Assembly: GCF_958979055.1 (NCBI RefSeq)
Contig: NC_084887.1
Location: 38,257,120 to 38,321,119 of the forward strand
Length of the DNA stretch: 64,000 nucleotides
From: Alnus glutinosa
Taxonomy: Eukaryota > Streptophyta > Magnoliopsida > Fagales > Betulaceae
Reading direction: 5' to 3'
The notes under the pieces were generated by a model. It had not been told where the DNA came from and ran no database searches. It was given only the letters and a program-made list of their open reading frames with translations. Below, piece after piece: positions 1 to 9,676 of this stretch (the stretch's first letter is position 1; the number at the start of each line of letters is the position of its first letter). The translations under genes and the position numbers were made by a program.

Positions 1-240
1 GGTTGAACGGAGTGGTGTGCTTAACAAGCCCAATCTGTATGGGGTTAATCAACGGAGCCCTAGTTTAGCGGGGCGATATGCTCGACCCTTTAGGTTGAAT
101 GGGGGAAGACATTCAACTAGCCCAATCCGTATAGGGTCAAACTGTGGAGCCCTAGTTGAGTGGGGTGGTGAGCTCGACCCTTTTGGGTGAATGGGGGAGG
201 ACATTCAACACTGCCAGGTTGAACATGGTAGTAAGTTCGA
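1..240. repeat. Degenerate minisatellite, about 92-bp unit
   Basis: Two near-full copies (about 1-91 and 92-183) and the start of a third are aligned by shared words such as GGAGCCCTAGTT and GCTCGACCCTTT. The array begins at the window edge and may extend further left. It lies upstream of the visible FIGL1 exons and so is probably inside a FIGL1 intron. No coding content is seen. The remaining stretch to about 1085 holds AT-rich sequence without a recognisable exon. Confidence 0.75.
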
Positions 241-1085
241 CATAGGCCAAGGGACAGGACTAGTTAAGTAACATAATAATTTTCAGTATTCTACTTATAT
301 ATGAATTGTGATTGGTTTTTTATGCATTATCTGCCCACAAATGATTTGAAAGGATCAGTATGTACATGTGTTGGGAAGTTTTGACAAAAAGAAAGAAGAA
401 AAGTCTCTCATTTTCTGATTCTAGGAAAAAGGATTTGTACACAACAGAGGGAAATTTTAAAGAGGGCTTAAGTACACGCACAATATGTTGCTTGTATTTA
501 CTTACTAAATTGTGGACTCACAGTTCCATCTATTCGGGAGTGCCCGACAACTGCTTGGACTTCTATCCATAGGGTTTGAGGTAGACTTAGTATTTTGGTG
601 ACCCAGACAAAGATTTGACTAACGACCGATCAAGTTTGGATTAGTTAGCGATGGTATCTTTTGGTTGTATAGAAAGCATTAACAATGTAAATGTAATAGT
701 AGATTGTACATATGAAACAGAGTTGTACGAGATGTGTGAATAAATATAATTAGGGTTTTAGTTAAAGCTTTGGTATTATTCTTACAGTTATAGTTCAATT
801 AATTTTTCGCTACAATTTTAATGTCAAGTCATAGTGGTAGCGCCACATGGAATTTACATATGTAGAGGAAAAACAGAAGAAGAAAAGAAGGTAGGTGAAT
901 ACATTAAGTATATTTGTTTATGTTCTACAATGCTACTCTTCAAAAGTATTTTCTTTTTGGACTAACTACTCTCTCAGTCTCTCTTTTTGGATAAGGTTGG
1001 ACTCACTAGTCTCATGTCTCTATTACACTATTTTTTTTTTTATGGCAATTGCACTATCATTTTTACTAATGGTTAATTTTTCCAG

Positions 1086-1787
1086 GAGCAACAAATCGAC
1101 CACAAGAACTTGATGAAGCAGCACGGAGGCGGCTTACCAAGAGACTATATATCCCTCTACCTTCATCAGGTGCAATTTATAATTCTCAGCTCTTTTAGTG
1201 TTGATTAAAGCTATGGTTTTGTGGCTAACCATCTGACATTGTCAATGAAGAAGCAAGAGCCTGGATTATACATAATCTCCTAAAGAAGGACGGACTGTTC
1301 GAGCTTTCAGAGGAGGAAATTGGTACCATTTGCAATATGACTGAAGGTATCTACTCTACTACATACTATACAGGTTAAATTCATTTGGTTCTCTAAGTAG
1401 TCTGACTGTTGCTTTGAAGTTTCCAATCTGATTGTGAGGTTTCCTTGCTTGACAATTTTCTTTTACAGGGTATTCGGGGTCGGACATGAAAAACCTAGTG
1501 AAGGATGCATCTATGGGTCCACTTAGAGAGGCTCTAACGCAAGGCATAGAAATTACAAAGCTAAAAAAGGATGATATGCGGCCAGTAACCCTTCAGGTAA
1601 TAAAAAGCACCATGCATAACCCATAAAACGTTTGGTATATTTCTTCTGCCGAGTTGTTTGAGATCCTTTTGCTCATTTCATATAGGACTTCGAGAATGCA
1701 TTGCAAGAGGTAAGGCCCTCAGTTTCCTTGAATGAACTTGGTACATATGATGAATGGAACAAGCAATTTGGAAGCTTATCACTCTAG
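1086..1787 (+). CDS. FIGL1: FIGL1 (fidgetin-like 1 AAA ATPase), last four visible exons
   Basis: Exons 1086-1169, 1251-1346, 1469-1596 and 1686-1787 (stop TAG 1785-1787) join in phase with AG acceptors and GT donors. They encode the C-terminal part of an AAA ATPase: the second region of homology [17 protein letters not shown] with its arginine residues, the [14 protein letters not shown] segment, and a Vps4-type C-terminal helix region ending KQFGSLSL. Family knowledge: FIGL1 is an AAA unfoldase that limits meiotic crossovers and controls RAD51/DMC1. Plant FIGL1 is about 650-700 residues, so only about the last 135 are here. The Walker A and B exons must lie left of the window, behind an intron longer than 1 kb, or be missing. 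The exons seen carry no stop or frameshift, so I read this as a real gene cut by the window edge. FIGL1 and the P450 that follows are tail to tail. Confidence 0.86.
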
Positions 1788-2462
1788 CGTGAGTTTGATT
1801 AAAATGCAATGGGGAAAGAAGTTTGCAGCTTTTAAGCAGGCAGTTGGTGTTACCAAATCAATATCCATTGACCTGTATCTTGAGATGTGGGATCTGATCA
1901 ATTCACATAACAGTTTACTTTATCACAATAATGGTCCTAATTTTACTTGATTGCACGACCAACGAAGTGGGATATTAGTTTAGTCAGATACTAGTTTCTC
2001 GTTAATTTAATTTAGCGGTTTGCCGACTCCTAACTACTAACTACTAATTAATATTAATATTAATATTATGTCTACTCTCCCCACCCCACTCCTTTCTTTC
2101 CCCCTAATTAAAGAACCATAACATGTGAAGTAAATTAAGTAAACGTTTCAAACACGCCTGTTCAATATTCTGACCGATATAGAATAAATTAAATACTGCT
2201 CATGCCTTCACAAGCACATGTGCACCAATTTGAATGGCGCTCGTAATTTTGGATTATATTGGATATCCATGATTGATGATACACAAAGAGCACTAAATGG
2301 TTGTGGTACGTATTAATCTCCCTTGTATTTATAATACAAATGAGGTAGATCTGAGTGGCATGTTACAGCCCAACAAATCTTAAGTCATAACCGTTGACTT
2401 TTACTAATTTATTTGTTTATTTTTTGTATGGACAATTTAGTGAGTTTCCTCAGTTTACCCGA
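1788..2462. other. Intergenic spacer between convergent genes
   Basis: AT-rich spacer between the FIGL1 stop and the P450 stop. It should hold both 3' UTRs and polyadenylation signals. A short AT-only tract lies near 2041-2068. No open reading frame or repeat with clear ends was recognised. Confidence 0.6.
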
Positions 2463-3995
2463 TCAGTTAGCCCGTCTCTTGCGAACCAAAACCTTTAACC
2501 CGCCAGCCATGTGAGCCGTCAGGAGTGGTACAAAGACCGGCGTGTCCGAACCGGTTGGTCTAATTTCGAACCGCCTAAGAATGGAAGCCACAACATACCT
2601 CATCTGAACCAAAGCCATCTCCTTGCCGAGACACACCCTTGGGCCGGCCTGAAAAATTGGGAATTTGTAGGAGCATACCTTCTTCAGTGCCCCTCTCTCC
2701 TTGTCCGGCTCGAGAAACCATCTGTCCGGTTTGAACTCAAACCGGTCCTTGCCCCACAATGCTTCCATTCTCCCCATCCCGTAAGGGAAGTAAGTCAACC
2801 TATCTCCTGCCCTGACAGGAGTACCATCTGGCAATAAGTCGTCGGCTATAGCATGCTTGGAGTCCCAAGCTACAGGTGGGTAGAGCCTCATGGACTCATA
2901 AAGGCATGCTTTCAACAATCTCAACTCCTCGAGTGATTCATACTCCAACTTTTCCCCTCCAACAAATTCTATCTCCTTCACCACCTCTTGCTCTATATTG
3001 GGATGACAGGAAAGCAACCAGAAGAGCCATGTCATTGCTGCTGAAGTTGTGTCCTTCCCTGCCATAATGAAGTTTATCACCATGTCTCTTATAACATCAT
3101 CTTCATGGCGGCCGGCTGATAGTAGCCGAGATAGGAGATCTGATTCACTGCAAACCTCACCTTGTTCGATCTTTTTCTTTCTATTATGAATTATTCCTGT
3201 GACATAGGCATGAACTTCTTCAACAGCATCCTTTAGTCTTCGCTCAGATCCCACCCCAAGCCATCTTTTCATCTTCCAAACAAAGAAAAGAGGTGCAGCT
3301 CCTCGCCTTGCACTTACCTCTGACGCCACGTCGAAAGCTTTCGCAAGGGGTGAACTGGGTAGGGAAGGATCCAAGCAAAACTCATCAATCCCCAAGGAAA
3401 CCTTGCAAATCAAATTGAACGCAAATCGCCTTAGCAACTCCTGCAAGTCAACCACTTCGTCCTTCCTGGAAGCCAGGGCCTCTAGAACTGGCAACAACTG
3501 CTTTCCCACTTCTTCCTCCAATGCATTCATGACAAACTCTCGAAGGGACCTCGCGCTGAACTCGTGGATGGCCAACTTCCGCTGGGTGCGCCATAGCTCT
3601 CCATCCACATTGAATATACCACAGCCAAGAAAATCCCCAAGGATTTCAGTGAAGAGCTTGCCTTTGGGGAAGTTGTTAAAGTTGGTCTTGAGCATGTACT
3701 CTACGTTATCTGGATTTGCTGTGACTATGGTCCGCGGTGCACCAAACCGGTGTACCACGATTGTGTTGGTTGCTGACTCCCTCAGCAGTTCTGTATACCA
3801 ATCCAGTAGATGGTTGCGATTCCTGTAGAAGGAAATCAAGCATCCAATGATAGGGTACGTTGTCGGGCCATAGCCGGAAAGTTTTCCAACCCGCCGGAAT
3901 TCACGTAAAATTACGTGAAGAAGGTAGAGAACAATGGGTAACAACATGATAACCGTTAGGGGCTTCAGTATACAGAGAGACATGAAGACTCCCAT
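2463..3995 (-). CDS. CYP94C1: Cytochrome P450, CYP94C type (JA-Ile carboxylase-like)
   Basis: Intronless 510-residue protein, as is usual for CYP94. An N-terminal hydrophobic anchor (about residues 10-30) places it on the ER membrane facing the cytosol. P450 signatures in order are the I-helix AGKDTTS (oxygen activation), ESMR (ExxR of the K helix), PDRW, and the haem loop FQAGPRVCLG with the cysteine ligand. The stretch GAPRTIVTANPDNVEYMLKT and the end VPLLTAHMAGGLKV match what I remember of Arabidopsis CYP94C1 better than CYP94A or CYP94B. CYP94C1 oxidises 12-hydroxy-JA-Ile to 12-carboxy-JA-Ile, an inactivation step of jasmonate signalling. The start is the ATG at 3995; a second in-frame ATG four codons later is possible. 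A CYP94B-like (12-hydroxylase) role cannot be excluded from sequence reading alone. Confidence 0.85.
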   Translation of the reverse strand: MGVFMSLCILKPLTVIMLLPIVLYLLHVILREFRRVGKLSGYGPTTYPIIGCLISFYRNRNHLLDWYTELLRESATNTIVVHRFGAPRTIVTANPDNVEYMLKTNFNNFPKGKLFTEILGDFLGCGIFNVDGELWRTQRKLAIHEFSARSLREFVMNALEEEVGKQLLPVLEALASRKDEVVDLQELLRRFAFNLICKVSLGIDEFCLDPSLPSSPLAKAFDVASEVSARRGAAPLFFVWKMKRWLGVGSERRLKDAVEEVHAYVTGIIHNRKKKIEQGEVCSESDLLSRLLSAGRHEDDVIRDMVINFIMAGKDTTSAAMTWLFWLLSCHPNIEQEVVKEIEFVGGEKLEYESLEELRLLKACLYESMRLYPPVAWDSKHAIADDLLPDGTPVRAGDRLTYFPYGMGRMEALWGKDRFEFKPDRWFLEPDKERGALKKVCSYKFPIFQAGPRVCLGKEMALVQMRYVVASILRRFEIRPTGSDTPVFVPLLTAHMAGGLKVLVRKRRAN

Positions 3996-4539
3996 GTTAG
4001 CATGGAAATAACTGAAAATAAGGGTGTGAAATCGAATGATGCGTTTTTATGCTTTTGGACTGTGTATACTTAATTGCTGGTGACCCTTTTTCTAAGTCCA
4101 AAAGTCATTTGTGGGATTGTGAAAATTAAATATTTAGATATTCCAAATGAAAGATTCAATTTCTCAATTTTCTATTCATCTGTTCAAGTTTTATGCGTCT
4201 TCAATTAATAAGACTAATGATATGTGCAATTGAATTGAGACTAGTCGGTACTTATCTATAGCCCAATTATGGAAGGAACATGCTACTCTAGACTCTAGCA
4301 TCTTGTTGTAAGTTTTTCCCACGTGAAGGGTACGGTACGTTGCTACTTCTAGAAAATGCTAAAAGTCTTGAATTACTAAACTTCATACTCTTGGTATGAT
4401 TATCATACAACTTTGACTATATAACGATGTGACAGTAAAATTTAATTATTTAATTAATATTTATAAAATAAATAAATAAATTAAAGATTAATATTTATTG
4501 TTAAATTATTCAATTGCATGGCAATTATATAGAATTTTA
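3996..4539. promoter_or_regulatory. Upstream region of the CYP94C gene, with a G-box
   Basis: Upstream of the minus-strand P450. A perfect palindromic G-box CACGTG lies at 4320-4325, about 325 bp from the ATG. G-boxes bind MYC2-type bHLH factors, and CYP94 genes are known to be jasmonate-induced through them, so the site fits the expected regulation. That link is inference. An AT-rich TATA-like stretch (GCATAAAAACG on the minus strand) lies near 4044. Confidence 0.45.
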
Positions 4540-5351
4540 TTTATGCTCCGTTTGTTTCGGCTTAAAATGATTTTCGTTGTAAAATATTTTTTGGGAAGTC
4601 GTTTTATAAGAAAATATTTTATGCTGAAAACATTTTTCGGTGTTTGGTGTGTACGAAAAATCACAAATATTTTTTTAAAAAAAATTTTATTCAATTATAT
4701 TAACTTATAAAAATCAATTTTTATTCACAACATAAAAATATTAATGTAAAATAATATAAAAAAAAAAAAACTAAAAAAAATCATGTTTAACTAAGATATT
4801 CACATTAACTAACAATAATCATATATTTTGAGAATTCAGATTATTTTAAAAAATTATTTTTAAAGTGGCCGGAATCTGTCCATTTGTGCTGGATTTTGAA
4901 TTCTAGCCGTTTTGGCATGATCCCGGCCAGATGGCAGGGATCTGACCATTCTGGCTAGATTCCGGCTAGTTTGGGCGGAATCTGGCACAGCATTGTCGGA
5001 TTCCGACGACAGTGGCCAGACGTCGCCGGATTCCAACAAAAATTTCCAGATCTCGGCACCGACAGGATTTTGATCAATGCAGGAATCTGGCTTGTTGGAA
5101 TCCGGTGATGGTTGCCAGATTCCGGCGATGGTCGACTGTGTCGTTTAAAAGAGGATCGACTGCTTTTGCCATCTGGGGAAAATGATTTACACTTTTTAAA
5201 AGTGTGAATCATTTTTTGAAATTTACTAAGTAGTTTTTGTCAAACAGAAATTATTTTTGGATTAACTATTATTGTCGCCCCTACCAAATCTCAAAAAATG
5301 CAAAAATTATTTTTCAAAATTCATTTTACGTCAAAACAAACTGAACATAAA
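4540..5351. mobile_element. Non-autonomous DNA transposon with CCGTTTGTTT-type termini
   Basis: The left end reads TTTATGCTCCGTTTGTTTCG. The right end, reverse-complemented, reads TTTATGTTCAGTTTGTTTTG. The inverted similarity continues for about 40 bp into AAAATGA...AAAATA. The interior has no transposase. From about 4865 to 5165 it is a GC-richer run of degenerate units built on GATTCCGG and TCTGGCCA. No target-site duplication was found with confidence, so the superfamily (hAT or MULE) is open. Confidence 0.65.
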
Positions 5352-5449
5352 TTACATTGCACCGCTCCAAAATGTTGGGTTTCTTTTACCTTTAACACTG
5401 TTAGAGTACTACTCTATTGTCGTACACTCGCACTACAATTAGTGGAAAA

Positions 5450-5627
5450 CAGGGGCGGAGCTACCCCTAGAGGCTAGGGGTTTCGCCCCAAAAAAAAAAA
5501 AAAATTCCTAAAAAAAAATATATATTTAATTTTATTCCTAAATTTTGTTATTTTTATAGTTTTGGCCCCTCTAATTTTTTTTTTTCAATTTGGCCCCCAC
5601 AAATCCTAAATCCTAGCTCCGCCCCTG
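5450..5627. mobile_element. 178-bp hAT-type MITE
   Basis: Termini CAGGGGCGGAGCTA and TAGCTCCGCCCCTG are perfect inverted repeats. The element is flanked by an exact 8-bp duplication GTGGAAAA (5442-5449 and 5628-5635), the length typical of hAT transposition. The interior is A/T-run rich with TTGGCCCC motifs and no coding capacity. The exact duplication suggests a fairly recent insertion. Confidence 0.9.
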
Positions 5628-5842
5628 GTGGAAAAGGAATCCACCATGCACATGTAGAGGACCTAGGGCTTAGTTTTTATTTATTTACTCTCTTTTTTAT
5701 GAGATACAAAATGAAGGAGGGGAAGGGTAAAGATTAAGACATGGTAGTAAAAATTATCATTAAATATTATAAGTATTTTTACTTATTATTTTATTTAATG
5801 ATAATTTTTAGCGTCATATTTTCCCGATGCAAGGTCGGGATC

Positions 5843-6840
5843 TTTTTTTTTTTTTTTGAAATAATAAGCTCAGGGCTCCTTGCATTAAAAACCAACAGGC
5901 CCGAGGGCACATTCCAATGAGTAGAAATACAAACGCGTGCTACCCACTAAGTCAAAAAAACTGACTTTGGTGCTGCCTACAAAGAAACAAATATTACAAG
6001 ATCAGGCATTTGAGTCATTCTCTACTTTTAAGCACCATTTCTAAATATAAGAAAGCTGATCCGGGCAAAACAAGCCATAAAACAGACCAGTAATATCTAA
6101 AAATTCATAAACAGACTTAAAGAGATAAAAATTATACAAGGAGCACAAACAATAAACAAATAAACACACAGAAACAACAAAACAAGCCGTCGTTTGAAAA
6201 TCCTCGCCTGTGCGGGCGTGTGATGTACATGAATACCACCCTAATGACAGCCAACTGCCGAAAACCATCCCCACCACCGGCAAAGACCAAGAAAAGAGGC
6301 TTGTGACCCACATGTGCAGAAACAGAGAACGGTGAACCTTGGCACGAGTAGGTCACGCGCCGACCACTGGCGACCCACATGGCCGTGGCTGAAAGCGAAA
6401 GGACCGAAGAACGGCAACGAACTCCACTAAGAGGTGCGTGTCCCAAGAAGCATAGCGGATGAGCGCAGATCTAGCAACAAAAATAGAGATGATAGTGAAG
6501 GTCAGCCAAAAAATCTCACCCCAAAAGAACAATTCTTGCTTGCCATTCCTGCCAGAAAAAAACACAACCCAAATACAAAACAAATACTCCCTACTGGTTC
6601 TACAAACCAGAGAGGACTACCACTCCATAACCCTAAAGGTTAGGAGACAAAACATCCCTAAATTTAGCTATGGGAAAAAAATAAAAGACCTTCTAAACGT
6701 CACAAAAAACACAGTGGGAGGAGAGAGAGGTGTGAAACCTCCCTCCCCCACGCCAGTGACCTCATCTCTACTTTCTTTCCCTATCACGTTAAGTACACTA
6801 AATAATCTATAACCAGAACAACTTGGGTTAATAGGCAAAG
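5843..6840 (-). mobile_element. Possible 3' part of a LINE or retrocopy, minus strand
   Basis: A run of T (minus-strand poly-A) at about 5843-5858 is followed by about 1 kb of sequence much less AT-rich than its surroundings. This is the layout expected for a 5'-truncated retrotransposed element on the minus strand. No reverse transcriptase or other known domain was recognised, and no flanking duplication was found, so both the identity and the far boundary are weak. Confidence 0.3.
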
Positions 6841-6935
6841 TGCCCAAGGCTTGGCTGATAACTAAAGCCTATATCATCTAGTGGAGCCTAGAAGAAAGTT
6901 ATTTAGTAGGCCTCCAATGTTTCAATCAAATATAA

Positions 6936-7540
6936 GGGTAATTGCATTATCGATTCTTGTAGTTGGCCTAAATTATGAATTATTTCTTATAGTATAAAAA
7001 GTTCATAAAGGGTATTTATAGTAAACTATAATTACGAATCATTCTCTGAATCAATTTTTCGTCTACCAAATTAACAAATTCAGTTAGTTTGTTATGTCAT
7101 ACTCAATAAAAAATCAACACGTATCCATTACAATAAAAATATATATATATTAAAAATATTAATAAATAAAACTTAAAATTTATTTTTTAAAAAAAAAAAG
7201 AAAAAAAAATAATGAAGAGGTGGCTGCCGCCTGCCGGTTCTAGTGGCAGGAGGTGGCCGTGAGCCACACCCCTTCACTATTTTTTTTTTAAAAAAATAAT
7301 TTTTAAGTTTTATTTATTTATATTTTAATATTTTTTTTATTGTAATTGACACGTGTCAATTTTCTATTGCGTATAACGTGACAAACTAACGGAATTAGTT
7401 AACTTGGTGAACAAAAAATGGGTTCAATAAGTTATTTGAAATTATTATTTATCACAAAAACCCTCCATAAACTTTTTTATACCATAAAAAATAATTTATA
7501 ATTTAAGTCGACCCTAAAAACTAACTGTGCAATTATCACT
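6936..7540. mobile_element. Fold-back MITE with about 240-bp inverted arms
   Basis: The left arm starts GGGTAATTGCA and the right arm, reverse-complemented, starts GTGATAATTGCA. Similarity continues through AAATTATGAATTATTT / AAATTATAAATTATTT and TTAGTTTGTTATGTCAT / TTAGTTTGTCACGTTAT for about 240 bp. A short GC-rich spacer (about 7213-7277) separates the arms. Very long arms with a small loop are typical of MULE-like fold-back MITEs. No coding sequence. Confidence 0.75.
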
Positions 7541-9676
7541 AAAATCTCCTTCAACTCAAAAAGACCGGTGTCTCTCGATGTGCACAATCTTCCGATCAAT
7601 CACAGTCAGACCGCAATGACCGCATCAATTTCTTTTCCTTTGTTTCTGTGGCCGACCCCACGTTGAGGCCTACGTCACTCAATAACACAAAACGTGACCA
7701 ATTTCACCGGAATATTGTAATTTATAAAGATAAAAAGGAAAATGTGTAATGGACCATTTGTCTCCCATGTGCGCACCACTAAATGTCGTTACAATTATTT
7801 CACTTTTGTGAGTAACGTTTTATTAAATCAATATTTATCTATATAAATGGGTCAAATTATGGTTAACCTATATAATATAATACTTATATGTCGACAAACG
7901 ACATTTAAGATTGTCAATTTCTTACACGATTCTCGAACCTGATACAAAATTAACAAGTTATAGTTGAAGGATATGACTCATTTAATTAAATGAATCGGCT
8001 TAAGATTGACCTATATAGCCTTAAACTAATACGATCCGAATCCGACATGCAGACACGAATTGTCATCCTTACCAATAAGAAATTGTGTACTTAAACATTT
8101 ATTAATATTTTAATACTTCTCCTCACGTATAGGTTTCAACTCTCTCTCAATGAGTTAGACTTAAAACATAAAATATTTAATTAAAATAAAGGATAAACAG
8201 TAGATGATTGATATGATAACAATTTTTTTTTTTTTCCGAGTGGAATCAAGGTTGGAATCTAGGGTCCAAACCGGCTCTCCCACAGAAATCTTAAGCCACA
8301 GGACAAACCCTGCTGGTGTTTTTAGTGGGTCATTTCCAGCATGTGCAAGATTATTGAAGTGTACGTGGAGAGGCAGACAGGCAGAGGTGCTTGAGAGTAC
8401 CGATAGAAAGCGACGGCAATAAATAAATCATTGATCATATCTACTGCTAATAAAGTAATAAGGGTGGTGGAAACTCGTTTGCAAGTTGGAAAAGAACGGT
8501 TGGACATAATTGATTAACCAAAAGGATCAGCATGCCATTGATCTTTTTTGAGAAACTTCTCTTGGTTCACAAACAAAGTCAATATTTCATCTAATAAAAT
8601 ACTGTCTCCCCATTGCCCCATTGGGAAGAGATTGGATAAAGGCATTTTTCTTCTAGATCAAAACCCACAACATACAGAAATTAATGTCACTCAACCCAAG
8701 ATTACCATTCAAAGTGCTATTTTTATCACAATTTTTTACAAACTGACGTGCATTATAGTCATCGTTTTTGTAAATTTGTCACGGCAAAATTATTGGAGGA
8801 TCCCACCACGCACGGTACTTCTATGGAATTTGACCTATCATGACCGTTCAAAGCAACATTAAACGGTTCAGATCGTGCAGTATGCCATTAGAAAATAAAC
8901 ACAAATCTTTCTTTCTTTCTTTCTTTCTTTCTTTTTTTTTTTTTTTTTTTTTTTTTTGGGGTGGGGGGGAAATACTCTGAAGTCTGAACCCCATGGAAAG
9001 AAGCCCCCACCTCGATTGGATTGGTCTTTTCATGAAAATGGCCTACCTTGTCAGGCACAACACTTGGGGCCCTGTTTGAATCATGTAATTAAGCCAGCCA
9101 TTTGGGCCTGCAAAGGTCATGACTGCCAGCAAATAAAAAGCAAGGTTGATGACGTTCGATTTGAAGGTGGTCATTTCTGCTTTGCTAAATCAAGATATTT
9201 CGGTTCATCTCAGAAGCTCTCCATCTCCTCAACTCCATCTCAGATTGGTCCTTTCAGATCGATTATTTATTTATTTATTTTTTTGGTGTTTGGCCTTGTA
9301 AATACTCTTCACTGTGTTGGTGTTTTGTCGACTTGGTGCGGACCAATCGTTGGCTTTGTCATAGGGCCGTGAAATTTTTGATTCATTTGGAATTAAAAAT
9401 ACACCCATTCCCTCGCTAGTGTTATGAATTTCGGCATAGTTTTAACAACTTCGGGTTCATTGTTGGGGCACCCACTCCTCTCTTTTATAACCCTACTCTT
9501 GTTGAATGAATGTGGTATTTAAAAAAAAAGAAAAGAAGAAAAAAAAATATTGAAAAAAACATACTAAATAGCATCAAAATACAGAAATTATTATTTGTGT
9601 ACATCGCATAAGAAAAACAAACACGGTCAATTTAACCAAGAGAAAGCATTTTATTTGATAATGTTTGATCTTTGGT
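7541..9676. other. Gene-free spacer
   Basis: About 2.1 kb between the fold-back element and the sulfite oxidase stop codon. It contains a CTTT microsatellite at about 8907-8932 that runs into a T-tract up to 8957, and otherwise AT-rich unique-looking sequence. Short open frames here (for example around 8956-9372) have no domain, no plausible start context and no conserved look, and I do not call them genes. Confidence 0.6.
8907..8957. repeat. CTTT microsatellite and T-tract
   Basis: About six CTTT units run into a pure T run of about 25 bases. Simple sequence, probably length-polymorphic. Confidence 0.9.

Noticed and set aside
8956-9372. 138-residue plus-strand open frame
   Set aside because: Starts in a T/G-rich tract, has low complexity and no domain or conserved block; adjacent sequence gives no exon signals.
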